Shown here piece by piece: positions 36,586-45,448 of a DNA stretch of 64,000 nucleotides. The DNA comes from Scalindua sp964584595 (GTDB lineage: Bacteria > Planctomycetota > Brocadiia > Brocadiales > Scalinduaceae), in assembly GCA_964584595.1 (NCBI GenBank), contig CAZPAM010000002.1:1-64000 (forward strand), written 5' to 3'. The notes below the pieces were generated by a model that did no database searches, was not told the origin of the DNA, and was given only the letters and a program-made list of their open reading frames with translations. Both the position numbers and the translations under genes were made by a program. The stretch's first letter is position 1; every line of letters starts with the position of its first letter.

Positions 36586-36742
36586 AAAAAACTGAAAACT
36601 ATTTTGCCCTCGCCTAAGGCGAGCTGGCGAGTAAAGTCCTCGGCGCTTTCCAGTCCGGGGATTACTGCAACCAGGATTTGGTTTTTGAGAAAACCTAAAA
36701 CCAAATCGGTTTTAGCATATTTCCATTTTCGGTCAGTTTTTT
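36586..36742. repeat. Nested inverted repeats in a 355-base gap; possible MITE-like element
   Basis: The gap 36440-36794 has no convincing gene. A 10-base inverted repeat pairs 36586-36595 with 36733-36742. Inside are a perfect 6-base stem hairpin at 36609-36623 and a 10-base inverted repeat 36676-36685/36697-36706. A local hairpin also pairs 36577-36583 with 36594-36600. The middle is more GC-rich than the flanks. Such nested structure fits a small non-autonomous element or a dispersed intergenic repeat; a 71-codon minus frame (36489-36704) runs through it and is probably not a gene. Confidence 0.45.
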
Positions 36743-36794
36743 GTGAAGGAGGTGTTCATTGAGTAATGACGATTGACCCAATAGCAAATTAACG

Positions 36795-37769
36795 TTATTC
36801 TTCATCTCCCTTATAGTAAAGAGGTGCGCACCAGTGATTCTGTGCTATCCAATCTGTATTCGGCAATTCGCAATTTCTATTCATAATTTTGTGGCAAGGC
36901 TGATCATATACCTTTCCTGTTGATTTCTCAATTTGGCCAAAAACAATATACTTGTAATAGCCGGACACCATATCTTCAGGGAAAATAACCCTGTTTGGAT
37001 ATTGTGGATCAAGATGTTTTCTTGCATATTCATTTTTCCAGTTTATAATGTCATTCTGTCTATCAGCCTGAACACATCCAATCGCGGCCGTAAACTCACT
37101 CATCCTGTAATTCAATCCTTCAACTTTATAATCAAACTTACCGTAATTCCTATACTTTTTAGCAAACTCTATCAAATCATTATTGTCTGTAACTAACATG
37201 CCGCCTTCTCCGGTAGATAAAGTCTTAGTAGCATAAAAAGAATACATACCTGCATCTCCCCAAACTCCAGCCTTTCTGTCATTCCAGGACGCACCATGTG
37301 AGTGAGCGCAGTCTTCCAACAATATTATGCTCTTTTTCTTACAGAGTTTGGCTATTTCTTCGATTTGGAAAGCTATATGACCACCAATATGCACGACCCA
37401 TACCGCAGCGGGGTTGTATTTCTCAATCTTTGCTTTTAAATCTTCATATGATATACATAAATCTTCTTTATTGCAGTCAACAAATTCAACCTTACCACCT
37501 GCTTTTATAACACTGAGAGGTGTTGCCATAAATGTATTTGAAGGACACAAAACCGTCTTCCCTTTAACATTGAAAAACTCTAAGGCGGCTAGAGCTGCAC
37601 CCGACCAGGTTGAAAATGCCACCGAATACAACTGATTATATTCAGACCACTTTTCCTCAAATTTCTCGGTGAATTTCCCCTCAGACCACTGCTGATTTTC
37701 AATTATGTCATCCCAATACTCATGAAGCTTCCTGGTGTCCTCTTTTTCAAATCCAATGGTAAATTTCAT
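36795..37769 (-). CDS. DegT/DnrJ/EryC1/StrS sugar aminotransferase
   Basis: A 324-residue PLP enzyme. It shows AFSTWSGAALAALEFF, LLEDCAHSHGASWNDR and FYATKTLSTGEGG with PLP Lys K182. It is shorter than usual (about 370-400), lacking the normal C-terminal domain end, though the sequence stops with PLYYKGDEE without signs of a frameshift. It is homologous to but distinct from the aminotransferase at 31113-32258. The ATG overlaps the stop of the Wzz-like gene, so it is coupled. It likely makes an amino sugar for the same glycan. Confidence 0.88.
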   Translation of the reverse strand: MKFTIGFEKEDTRKLHEYWDDIIENQQWSEGKFTEKFEEKWSEYNQLYSVAFSTWSGAALAALEFFNVKGKTVLCPSNTFMATPLSVIKAGGKVEFVDCNKEDLCISYEDLKAKIEKYNPAAVWVVHIGGHIAFQIEEIAKLCKKKSIILLEDCAHSHGASWNDRKAGVWGDAGMYSFYATKTLSTGEGGMLVTDNNDLIEFAKKYRNYGKFDYKVEGLNYRMSEFTAAIGCVQADRQNDIINWKNEYARKHLDPQYPNRVIFPEDMVSGYYKYIVFGQIEKSTGKVYDQPCHKIMNRNCELPNTDWIAQNHWCAPLYYKGDEE

Positions 37770-38686
37770 TATTTCCCTTTTCTCCTTGACTTTGATTCCT
37801 CAAGATACTCCGTGAAAAAGGCAATGCAAAGTGACATTATTAAACCTGCAACCGCGGCTATTACTACAATATTTTTAGCACTTTTCTCCACCGGTGTTAC
37901 ATCAGTGGTCTTTATTTCACCAATCATCTTTGTATGATATTTATCACGTTCGCCTAAAGATGTTTGATACAGTATAAGTTGCCACTGAGTATTTCTTAAA
38001 TCTCTCCGGTTTCTGTTCAACTCTCCTTCTTGATCAATAGTTTTGAGGTACAACATATTTAAAAAAGCAGACTGACCACCTCCACCATTCTCTCCTAGTG
38101 ATTCTGCCTCAGCTGTAACCATATTTTCCAGATGCCGTCCTCTCCTTCTCTTTAATTCTTTTATAGTTGATTCAGCTATGTCTATATTTTCCTGAAACAT
38201 TTGAGTATCTGCTTCCAGTTTATTGATATAACCTGTATATAAGACAAGATTAGTATTTGCCTTTTTACGATGGTCATCAATCAGCAAATCTATTATCTCC
38301 TTAAGAACTCCTTCTACTCCTCTATCAGGGCCTTTCATGGTTAGATCTAACATGGAAAGGTTACCGATCTTTTTAACTTCAAGATGGTATCCAAGGGGGT
38401 TATTAGCTTTGAAGCCGTACTTACGAGGAATGATTCTCTCCAAATCTGCAGGATCCTCAATAAATTCAACTTGAGAAGAAACACCACTTCTTTGCGTTAA
38501 AATCAACTTTTGACCGATCTTTATAACCACATCTGCGCGGTATGATGTCACTGGTGGCGACTTCGACCTAGATTGCATTACTGCTACTCCTACTCCTATA
38601 CCGACTAGTGACACCACCATGATGAGTATCTTTCGCTTCCAGATCACTCTAAGGTAATCAAACAATTCAACAGGACTTTCTTCCAT
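37769..38686 (-). CDS. Wzz-like chain-length determinant protein
   Basis: A 305-residue protein with the Wzz layout: a short cytoplasmic start, a membrane helix at about 17-34, a long periplasmic coiled region (about 35-265, with heptad-like EINA stretches) and a second helix at about 268-288. No kinase domain or Walker motifs follow, so it is not a BY-kinase. It would set the length of a polymerised glycan, together with a polymerase not found here. It sits just after the regulator, at the start of the left half of the cluster, and its stop overlaps the aminotransferase start. Confidence 0.87.
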   Translation of the reverse strand: MEESPVELFDYLRVIWKRKILIMVVSLVGIGVGVAVMQSRSKSPPVTSYRADVVIKIGQKLILTQRSGVSSQVEFIEDPADLERIIPRKYGFKANNPLGYHLEVKKIGNLSMLDLTMKGPDRGVEGVLKEIIDLLIDDHRKKANTNLVLYTGYINKLEADTQMFQENIDIAESTIKELKRRRGRHLENMVTAEAESLGENGGGGQSAFLNMLYLKTIDQEGELNRNRRDLRNTQWQLILYQTSLGERDKYHTKMIGEIKTTDVTPVEKSAKNIVVIAAVAGLIMSLCIAFFTEYLEESKSRRKGK

Positions 38687-38818
38687 TAATTAATCCTCCC
38701 TCCTTTTAACACAAAATAAATCTCTAACAAATAAATCTCCTCTCTGCTTTTCATTTATGGAACATAAGGTTCATTTTATTATAAGTATTTTTATTTGTCA
38801 GTACATGATCAATTCTTT

Positions 38819-39448
38819 TTAATAATAACTCCATAAATTCAATGTATCCACATTCTTTATATTGATATCGCACTTCATGTCAACAGGAAGTTTTCTTGTT
38901 AGCAATAACAGACATGGTTGCATTTCCTTAAGATTTTCAAGCTTTTGCACCTTATGGCCGAATATTTCATTGTTGTCAATCTCAGAACCATCAAGAAAGA
39001 ATCCTACAAATCGCCATCTCATTAACGATACCACCATATACGCAATCTCTGAAAGTTCACTTACTCCATAAATGGCTATCTCAGTCTCCTTACCATTAGT
39101 AACCTCTGCAATTCTGGATTCTATGTCATTCCTGATCTCTTTATAAAAATGAAAATTCCTACCAAAGAAGCTATATGCCAACTGTGTCTTTTCCCTTAAT
39201 CCTTCAGGTGTAATAAAGTATTGGATGCGCCTCGGATTTACACCTACCATCCTGATAAATCCCTTCTTGATCAGGCGCTTCAGGGCAAAATTCACTGATG
39301 CCACATTTATCTCTATTTGAGAAGAAAGCCCTCTTTGTGAAACTGTAGGGTCATTCTCTATGGTCTTAAGGATGTTATAGTCGGTAAGTTCCTTCTTCTC
39401 AAGGCTGGTTATTTGTCCATGATCGTTTGTCATTTTGCCATTCGCCAT
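38819..39448 (-). CDS. MarR-like winged-helix transcriptional regulator (EPS-associated type)
   Basis: A 209-residue regulator. Residues about 23-80 form a winged helix (YNILKTIENDPTVSQRGLSSQIEINVASVNFALKRL region) like MarR-type EPS-associated regulators. The C-terminal part (about 115-195) has IAIYGVSELSEIAYMV and later a Rossmann-like sensing fold (GFFLDG), similar to CoA- or sugar-binding domains. It probably controls transcription of the glycan genes downstream, and may bind the twin palindromes 340-380 bases upstream. The start is ATG 39448, with a -10-like TATAAT close before it. Confidence 0.85.
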   Translation of the reverse strand: MANGKMTNDHGQITSLEKKELTDYNILKTIENDPTVSQRGLSSQIEINVASVNFALKRLIKKGFIRMVGVNPRRIQYFITPEGLREKTQLAYSFFGRNFHFYKEIRNDIESRIAEVTNGKETEIAIYGVSELSEIAYMVVSLMRWRFVGFFLDGSEIDNNEIFGHKVQKLENLKEMQPCLLLLTRKLPVDMKCDINIKNVDTLNLWSYY

Positions 39449-39469
39449 TAGCTTATTAAATACGTAGAC

Positions 39470-39475
39470 ATTATA
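39470..39475 (-). promoter_or_regulatory. -10-like TATAAT upstream of the regulator
   Basis: A perfect TATAAT lies on the minus strand, 22-27 bases before the regulator ATG. No good -35 hexamer stands 16-18 bases upstream, so if it is real it would need an activator or an alternate sigma factor. Confidence 0.3.
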
Positions 39476-39614
39476 TTGTTAATACTCATTGGCTGATACT
39501 TGATGAATAAGGCTGAAGACTGAAAACAGTATACATTTGACAGTCTGCAATATATGGAATGCAGTAAACGAGGAAATTAAAGGTTGTGTGTACAGAGACA
39601 GCTCCGCCGTGTCA

Positions 39615-39641
39615 GTTACATTTTCCAATGCGAAATGTAAC
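39615..39641. promoter_or_regulatory. 9-base inverted repeat
   Basis: GTTACATTT at 39615-39623 pairs with AAATGTAAC at 39633-39641 (9-base loop). It lies 167 bases upstream of the regulator. No T-run follows, so it is more likely an operator or leader hairpin than a terminator. Confidence 0.4.
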
Positions 39642-39787
39642 CTGAGAGTCATTTTTCATACTGTAAACAGACTCAATAAACACAGACAAAAAATCTTGAA
39701 GTAGCAACTAGACTCAAGTATGAAATATACTACATTTATATACGCATACTACTGAGCATACTGTATATCACACCAAAGCCACACAAT

Positions 39788-39826
39788 GTTTATTTTTATA
39801 AACATATAATGTTTATTTTTATAAAC
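39788..39826. promoter_or_regulatory. Tandem palindromes, candidate operator
   Basis: The 16-base palindrome GTTTATTTTTATAAAC (arms GTTTAT/ATAAAC) occurs twice exactly, at 39788-39803 and 39811-39826. The start-to-start distance is 23 bases, about two helical turns, so both face nearly the same side of the DNA. This is a typical arrangement for a dimeric winged-helix repressor. The MarR-like protein encoded downstream is the obvious candidate binder (inference). Confidence 0.55.
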
Positions 39827-40180
39827 AAAAGGGTTCGAGATGTCAAGTGGAAAATTGGACGAAGCGTCGATGAACTTACCTGGAAAGTTGTCACTGTCAT
39901 TAACCTACGAGAAGCAAACAACAGTAAAACACTCAATAAGTTTCGCGTGATGTGTAAGTCATTCCATCTCAAATGGATAGACTTTTCATTTCTTGTGGTA
40001 TGAATTGAAAAAGCAGACTCCAGATTTCTTAAGGCAGCCTGGTTCAGGGTAAACTCAACAAGGTAAAAAAAGATGTAAATTTTGCAAAACAGATACTTCG
40101 GCTAAGTCTCTCAAACTTATACCTTCTGGCTTAAATAGTGTGCTAAAAGCAACTCCTTTATAAACACTTGATTCTTATCA

Positions 40181-42403
40181 TTAGTTGTTTTCTGAAAGAA
40201 CCTCGTTATATATCTTTAATACCTCACTCACCGTCTTTTTCCAGGTAAACATCTTAGACCTCTTTAATCCATCTCTGCTCATTCGATACTTCAACTCCTT
40301 ATCTTTTAACACATTAGCCATTGCTTCAGATAAAGAATTAATATCATGAGGATCTACCATAATCCCGGCATTACCAACCACTTCCGGAAGAGAAGACGTG
40401 TTAGACGTAACTACGGGCACTCCACATGCCATCGCTTCCAATGGAGGCAAACCAAATCCTTCGTAAAGCGATGGATAAACAAATAAATCTGCACAATTAT
40501 ATAACAAAGGTAGATCTTCATCTCTGGCAACACCTAAAAGGAGTATTGACTGCTCCACACCACTAGATTCTATTTCTTCAAATATTCTGTTATAAAGCCA
40601 TCCTTTTTCACCAGCTATAACCAGAACGTAGTCTTTGAACCCTATTTCATGTAATTTTTTAAAAGCTTTTATTAAAGTGACCACATTCTTCCTGGGCTCA
40701 AGTGTCCCTATATTCAATATCATCTTTGAAGGTAGATTATTTTTAGTTCTATAATCCTCCACACTACTAATAGGACCAAACCTGTTTTCAACACCCAGAT
40801 GAACAACCTTTATTTTCTTCTCATCAACATTAAAGAACTCAACAATATCCCGCTTTGTTGAATGAGAATCAGCAACAATAACGTCAGCCTTCTTAATTGA
40901 TGAATTCAATATATATTTCTTATAAACTTGCCTTGATTTATTCAACAAATCTGGGAAACGGATATACGCTATGTCATGAACTGTAATAACTATCGGGTGC
41001 ATCCTTTGGATCAAGGACATAGCATGATCTGTATAATGAAACAAATCAAGCCTGTTCTTCCTGATTTTTATCGGCAAAAGAATTTGTTCCCATAAGATTC
41101 TTAGCGTATTATTCTGCATGAACACTCTTCTTTCTCCAGGTTGAACCAAATCCATATCTTTCTTGTAAGCACCACTATTGCGCCCCGGCAAATAGAAATA
41201 ATAATCATTTCCATCTTTACCTTCTGAGAGAGATCTACACAAGTTAGATGTATATCTCCCCACACCTGTGTGTATATCAAAAAACTTTGATGCATTTAAA
41301 CCTACTCGTATACTTCTATGTACCTCCCTATATACCTCAAGAGTTCTATCTACTGTTTCTTCCCAAGAAAACATTTTTACCCTTGCTATACCTTTTTCAA
41401 CTAAACTATTCCGTAGATCATCATTTGACAAGACTTCATGAATAGCATTAGCTAATTTATCAGTACTGCCTGCGTCAACAATTAAGCCAGCATTTCCCAT
41501 AATTTCATTTATAGAAGGTGTCTTTATAGCAACAACCGGTGTTTTACATGCAAATGCCTCTATAATAGGCAAACCAAACCCCTCGTAAAGAGAGGGAGAA
41601 ACAAATATGTCTGCACCGCTGTAGAAATGAGGCAAGAGTTCATCTGAGACTTCACCTACAAAAATTACTCCTTCCAGCTTTTTGCCCTTTAAGCCTTTTT
41701 GAAATAATCGATCTTCTTGGCCAACTATTACCAACTGATGCTCTATTTTCCCCCTCAATTGCTGATAAGCCTCAATGAGTAAGCTAACATTCTTGTGAGG
41801 TTTCTGGTTACCCACATACAGGATGAACTTACCGTTAATACCGAATCTGCCTTTAGTCTCCTCAACCTTATCTTCATTGCTTCGCCTGAAACCTCCATCA
41901 ACGGCATTATAAGTAACAACTATTTTCTCAGGCGGAACATTCAGATAATTAACTAGATCGCGCTTTGAATTCTCTGAAACAGTGAGAATTCTACTTGCAT
42001 TATTTGCCGCTTTTTTAACTATCAACCTATAGTACACCTTGTGAACAATAGAAGACTCTTCCGGAAATAATACATGAATCATATCATGTATAGTCATGAT
42101 TACTTTGCATCCACCTGAGATGGGACCAAAAAATGATGGCGAGTGAAAGATATCTATTTTTTCCTTTTCCAATAATCTGGAAATTGTTATTTGTTCTTTA
42201 ATACCGTATAATTTTGATTTTGTCCTTATTAAGGAAAAATTTTCGCGGGAAGTTACAAAATCATCTAAATAATTATCATTTGAAATCAACACATAATCAT
42301 TTCCTTTATCTGTCCCGGATATACCTTTTATCAGATTATAGGCATACCTGGAGATTCCATGCATAAACGGACCTATCATACGAGTATCAATAGCAATTTT
42401 CAT
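40181..42403 (-). CDS. Tandem GT4-GT4 glycosyltransferase fusion
   Basis: A 740-residue protein made of two complete GT-B family 4 enzymes. The first spans about 1-370 (IDTRMIGPFMHGISRY, LYVGNQKPHKN, SPSLYEGFGLPIIEAF). The second spans about 372-740 (GLNASKFFDIHTGVGRY, LNIGTLEPRKN, YPSLYEGFGLPPLEAM). Both keep the EGFGLP donor loop and upstream K residues, so both may be active and add two sugars in sequence. The start ATG 42403 overlaps the GT9 stop. It is the last gene before the control region and thus ends this transcription unit. Confidence 0.92.
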   Translation of the reverse strand: MKIAIDTRMIGPFMHGISRYAYNLIKGISGTDKGNDYVLISNDNYLDDFVTSRENFSLIRTKSKLYGIKEQITISRLLEKEKIDIFHSPSFFGPISGGCKVIMTIHDMIHVLFPEESSIVHKVYYRLIVKKAANNASRILTVSENSKRDLVNYLNVPPEKIVVTYNAVDGGFRRSNEDKVEETKGRFGINGKFILYVGNQKPHKNVSLLIEAYQQLRGKIEHQLVIVGQEDRLFQKGLKGKKLEGVIFVGEVSDELLPHFYSGADIFVSPSLYEGFGLPIIEAFACKTPVVAIKTPSINEIMGNAGLIVDAGSTDKLANAIHEVLSNDDLRNSLVEKGIARVKMFSWEETVDRTLEVYREVHRSIRVGLNASKFFDIHTGVGRYTSNLCRSLSEGKDGNDYYFYLPGRNSGAYKKDMDLVQPGERRVFMQNNTLRILWEQILLPIKIRKNRLDLFHYTDHAMSLIQRMHPIVITVHDIAYIRFPDLLNKSRQVYKKYILNSSIKKADVIVADSHSTKRDIVEFFNVDEKKIKVVHLGVENRFGPISSVEDYRTKNNLPSKMILNIGTLEPRKNVVTLIKAFKKLHEIGFKDYVLVIAGEKGWLYNRIFEEIESSGVEQSILLLGVARDEDLPLLYNCADLFVYPSLYEGFGLPPLEAMACGVPVVTSNTSSLPEVVGNAGIMVDPHDINSLSEAMANVLKDKELKYRMSRDGLKRSKMFTWKKTVSEVLKIYNEVLSENN

Positions 42404-43557
42404 TTAGCCATACCTGCCATGCTTCCAAATAATGCATCCAATTCACACAAAACATCACTGACCTTTATCTTGTCCATACACAAGTGAGTAATTTGGGGGC
42501 ATACTCTCATTTCACAGGGCGAACACTCTACTTCTTTATGTATCACTCTATTGACATTATTATCAAGCGATCCCCACTGCTTTAAAGTATTTGTTCCACT
42601 AAAAAGAACAATACATGGTGTTCCAACAGCCGCTGCAACATGGACAGGGCCGGAATCACAACTAATCAATACAGAACACCTCTCTAACAACACAGCCAGC
42701 TCCCTTATACTGAGTCTGCCAATAGTATTTATATAATCAATATTTAACCGTTCATGTATATAATTAAAGTAGATGTCATTATTATCGTTTCCTATCAGGA
42801 CAATCCTGCCATAGTTTCTCTCGCTCAGTTCCTTGAGTAAATGCAGGAACCTCTCTTTCTTCCATGACTTTGAAGGATAACCTGCTCCCATATGAATAGC
42901 CAACATGGAATTACTTTTACCAACATTTTCCCTCTCTAAGAGTTCCAGAACGTTTGCTTTGTCAGATTGAGAATAATAAATCTGAAATTTTCTATTGATC
43001 ACTTTGCAATCCAGCTCTTTGATCAATTTAATATTTTTCTCAACCTCCTGCATATCTTTTTCATAATCCGGTATCTTATTAAGCAAAAATCCTCCACCCG
43101 TAACACCATATCCCATTCTGTATTTCACTTTACCAAGGAACATTAATAAAATATCCCTCATATCACCCCTTAAGTCAATCCCTATGTCAAAGTTTTCTTT
43201 TCTGATCTTCCTCAACATAGAAAGAATTTCACCAAAGTTTATCCCATTAGTGGCAGAAAACCACGTCTTCCCCATTACAAGTACGTTGTCTACATGCGGA
43301 TTCATCTCTACAACTCCCTTTGCCTGAATACTTACAAGCACAGAAAGCCTGGCTTCCGGATATCTTTTCTTCAATGCCTCATACAAAGGAGTAGTAAATA
43401 TTACATCACCAATACCATCCAGTCTTATAACTAATATTTCTCTGATTCTTTCTGGTAGTCCAGACCTCTTCATTCTAAACGGGGAAAAGAGAATATTTCC
43501 TACCAAGTCAAATATCTTTGCCAGATAAATGTTCCTCTTTTTTCTGAAGACATACAT
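42400..43557 (-). CDS. Glycosyltransferase family 9 (heptosyltransferase-like)
   Basis: A 385-residue GT9 protein. Typical blocks are ILVIRLDGIGDVIFTTPL (about 42-58), AIHMGAGYPSKSWKKERF for ADP-sugar binding, and SCDSGPVHVAAAVGTPCIVLFSGTN near the end. Near residue 352 a Cys-rich stretch (VECSPCEMRVC) is common in LPS heptosyltransferases. It would transfer a heptose or similar from ADP-sugar to a lipid-linked acceptor at the inner membrane. Presence suggests LPS-like core chemistry. The start ATG 43557 lies directly after a short open frame of unknown status. Confidence 0.9.
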   Translation of the reverse strand: MYVFRKKRNIYLAKIFDLVGNILFSPFRMKRSGLPERIREILVIRLDGIGDVIFTTPLYEALKKRYPEARLSVLVSIQAKGVVEMNPHVDNVLVMGKTWFSATNGINFGEILSMLRKIRKENFDIGIDLRGDMRDILLMFLGKVKYRMGYGVTGGGFLLNKIPDYEKDMQEVEKNIKLIKELDCKVINRKFQIYYSQSDKANVLELLERENVGKSNSMLAIHMGAGYPSKSWKKERFLHLLKELSERNYGRIVLIGNDNNDIYFNYIHERLNIDYINTIGRLSIRELAVLLERCSVLISCDSGPVHVAAAVGTPCIVLFSGTNTLKQWGSLDNNVNRVIHKEVECSPCEMRVCPQITHLCMDKIKVSDVLCELDALFGSMAGMAK

Positions 43558-43683
43558 ATTATATTAACAAGCCATCAATGTTTCGTACTCTTTGAGAGAA
43601 TATTACTGTCAGATCATGGCCAATACGTACTAACTTAAATAATTTCAAAACCGGAGGAGGAAAGAAAGGAGTGTGTGGTAAGT

Positions 43684-43723
43684 TAATTTCCTTCAGGTAA
43701 GCCCTTGCTGGCAAGTGAAATTA
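43684..43723. repeat. Cruciform-forming inverted repeats in the 260-base gap
   Basis: TAATTTC at 43684-43690 pairs with GAAATTA at 43717-43723, and inside it CTTGC (43704-43708) pairs with GCAAG (43711-43715). It lies between the B12 radical SAM gene (43818) and GT9 (43557). There is no T-run, so a terminator is uncertain; it may be an intergenic repeat. A 53-codon open minus frame spans the right part of the gap and ends one base before the GT9 start, with no convincing start codon. Confidence 0.4.
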
Positions 43724-43817
43724 CTTCCATAGGGTTCTCTTGTAAGAATATTTTCCAAAAATACCCGATATCAGTTAGTTTGCCAGATTTCAGTTAAATG
43801 TCCACAGCAGTTTCTCA

Positions 43818-45338
43818 TCACATATACTTTCGCTTGAAAATTATCTGCCTGATTTTCCTGGAAAGATTTGGAGCAATTCTCAAGGATAATCTTTTAAGTG
43901 AATTAACCGGAAATACAATTGGAAATACAACCGGATATATTTCTAAATAAAGGTTGTGGATGGGAGCAAGGTATAATCTATCTAGTATTTCTTCTATACA
44001 CCTTGAAAGTTTACCAGGTTTTATATAGTAAGCAATTCTGTACAATTTTACAAAAACAGGAAAGTACTTATAGGCAAATTGTATCTGCTCTTTCGAGATC
44101 GTTGGCAACTTCAACACAGAATTACCGAAAAAGGTTGAAACTCCCTTCTTACTATTATCCAGGAACCCGTTTTCCTTACATATCTCATAAAGTCTGGTAT
44201 GTGGATATGGCTGAAAAATCGAAACATGAGCCTTGTGACACATAACTGTCGCATTTAGTTTTACAGATTCCAGTGTATTTTCAATCTTTTCAAAAGGAAC
44301 CCCTACCATGATATAGCTGGTAATCTTTATTCCGTATTTCCTTCCCAATGTAAAGGCCTCTTTTATCTGTTTGTTCGACATATGTCGATTCAGAACATTC
44401 TTTCTTATATCTTCATTTCCACTCTCTATACCCATGGCAAGATATTCACAACCACTATCACCTAACAGCTTAATTATATCCTCACTGAGAACATTTACAT
44501 GCGAATTACCATGAAACGGCATATTTACCTCTTTCTTGAATCTTGGCAAGAACTCCCTCAGCCAGTTTTTATTCAAACAGAATGTATCATCAAGAAAGTT
44601 AACATATTCTAGATAAGGATATTCTCTCTTTACAGTATTAATCTCTCGGATAACAGCCTCCGGGTCCCTGAACCTGACATACTTATTAGGGTTTGGATAT
44701 AATTTTCTGTACTGATGATTACAGCAATATGTACACCCATAAGGGCAGCCCCTTCCGGCCAGCGCTGTTAACATACCAAGCCTTGCATCAGACAATTTTT
44801 TAAAATTAAATATACTCCTATCGGGAAACGGCCTGCTTTCAAGGTTATCGTTTAATGGTCTTATATTATTCCTTATGATATTTCCATTGTCTTTTACCCA
44901 TATACTTTCCACATTTCTATAATCCTTACCCTGATCCATCTTATCACACAACTCCACCAGGGCTTCTTCGCCTTCTCCTATACACACCATATCAATATTT
45001 TCGTCATTTAATGTTTCCTCAGGAGCAACAGTCGGGTGTACGCCACCTGCTATAGTATATATCTTCCCTGCCTCTTTCGTATATTGTGCAAGTTTCCTTA
45101 CCAGTCCAAATTGATGAGAAAAAAGGCTGAAGGCTGCCATATCAGGCTTTTGATCAAGAATTGATCCTATATATTCATCTCTCGCTATCTCTTTTGTTAT
45201 ATGAACCAGAGACACCTCATGGCCTGAGCGTTTTAGAGAGGCGGAAAGATAACCCACACCATGTGCAAATACACCATCATAATCTGGCATATATTCGCTG
45301 ACGTAATTCAAATCTGGCAAAACAAACGTAATTTTCAT
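43818..45338 (-). CDS. B12-binding domain radical SAM protein
   Basis: A 506-residue protein. The B12-like domain has SLFSHQFGL (about 71-79), IAGGVHPTVAPEE (about 97-108) and IGEGEEA (120-126). The radical SAM motif is C198-x3-C202-x2-C205 (CPYGCTYC). GIESGNEDIRK and SIFQPYPHTRLYE follow. It resembles the group of B12 radical SAM proteins that modify hydrocarbon-like or phosphonate substrates; a P-methylase or C-methylase role next to PEP mutase is conceivable (inference). The ATG at 45338 is clear. It lies 110 bases after the PEP mutase fusion. Confidence 0.88.
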   Translation of the reverse strand: MKITFVLPDLNYVSEYMPDYDGVFAHGVGYLSASLKRSGHEVSLVHITKEIARDEYIGSILDQKPDMAAFSLFSHQFGLVRKLAQYTKEAGKIYTIAGGVHPTVAPEETLNDENIDMVCIGEGEEALVELCDKMDQGKDYRNVESIWVKDNGNIIRNNIRPLNDNLESRPFPDRSIFNFKKLSDARLGMLTALAGRGCPYGCTYCCNHQYRKLYPNPNKYVRFRDPEAVIREINTVKREYPYLEYVNFLDDTFCLNKNWLREFLPRFKKEVNMPFHGNSHVNVLSEDIIKLLGDSGCEYLAMGIESGNEDIRKNVLNRHMSNKQIKEAFTLGRKYGIKITSYIMVGVPFEKIENTLESVKLNATVMCHKAHVSIFQPYPHTRLYEICKENGFLDNSKKGVSTFFGNSVLKLPTISKEQIQFAYKYFPVFVKLYRIAYYIKPGKLSRCIEEILDRLYLAPIHNLYLEIYPVVFPIVFPVNSLKRLSLRIAPNLSRKIRQIIFKRKYM

Positions 45339-45448
45339 AGTTACATCATCACATGTAAAGATGTTTGCAGGATAGGATCAACGATTTTAATAGATTTTTA
45401 ATTTTACAAGCTCCTTTTTAATCCCACAAACCTTGTTCAACATACATT

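Larger units (their letters stand above)
39449..40180. other. 732-base intergenic control region
   Basis: This is the longest gene-free stretch. It separates the GT4-GT4 gene from the regulator gene. It holds twin palindromes, a 9-base inverted repeat and a -10-like box (listed separately). A 64-codon plus-strand frame (39809-40003) overlaps the palindrome and is not convincing. Likely transcription of the right half ends and that of the left half begins here (inference). Confidence 0.6.

Noticed and set aside
36489..36704. 71-codon minus-strand frame
   Set aside because: It runs through nested inverted repeats, so it is more likely a by-product of a repeat element than a gene.
39809..40003. 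64-codon plus-strand frame in the control region
   Set aside because: Its start lies in the palindrome repeat, no ribosome site precedes it, and no family is recognised.
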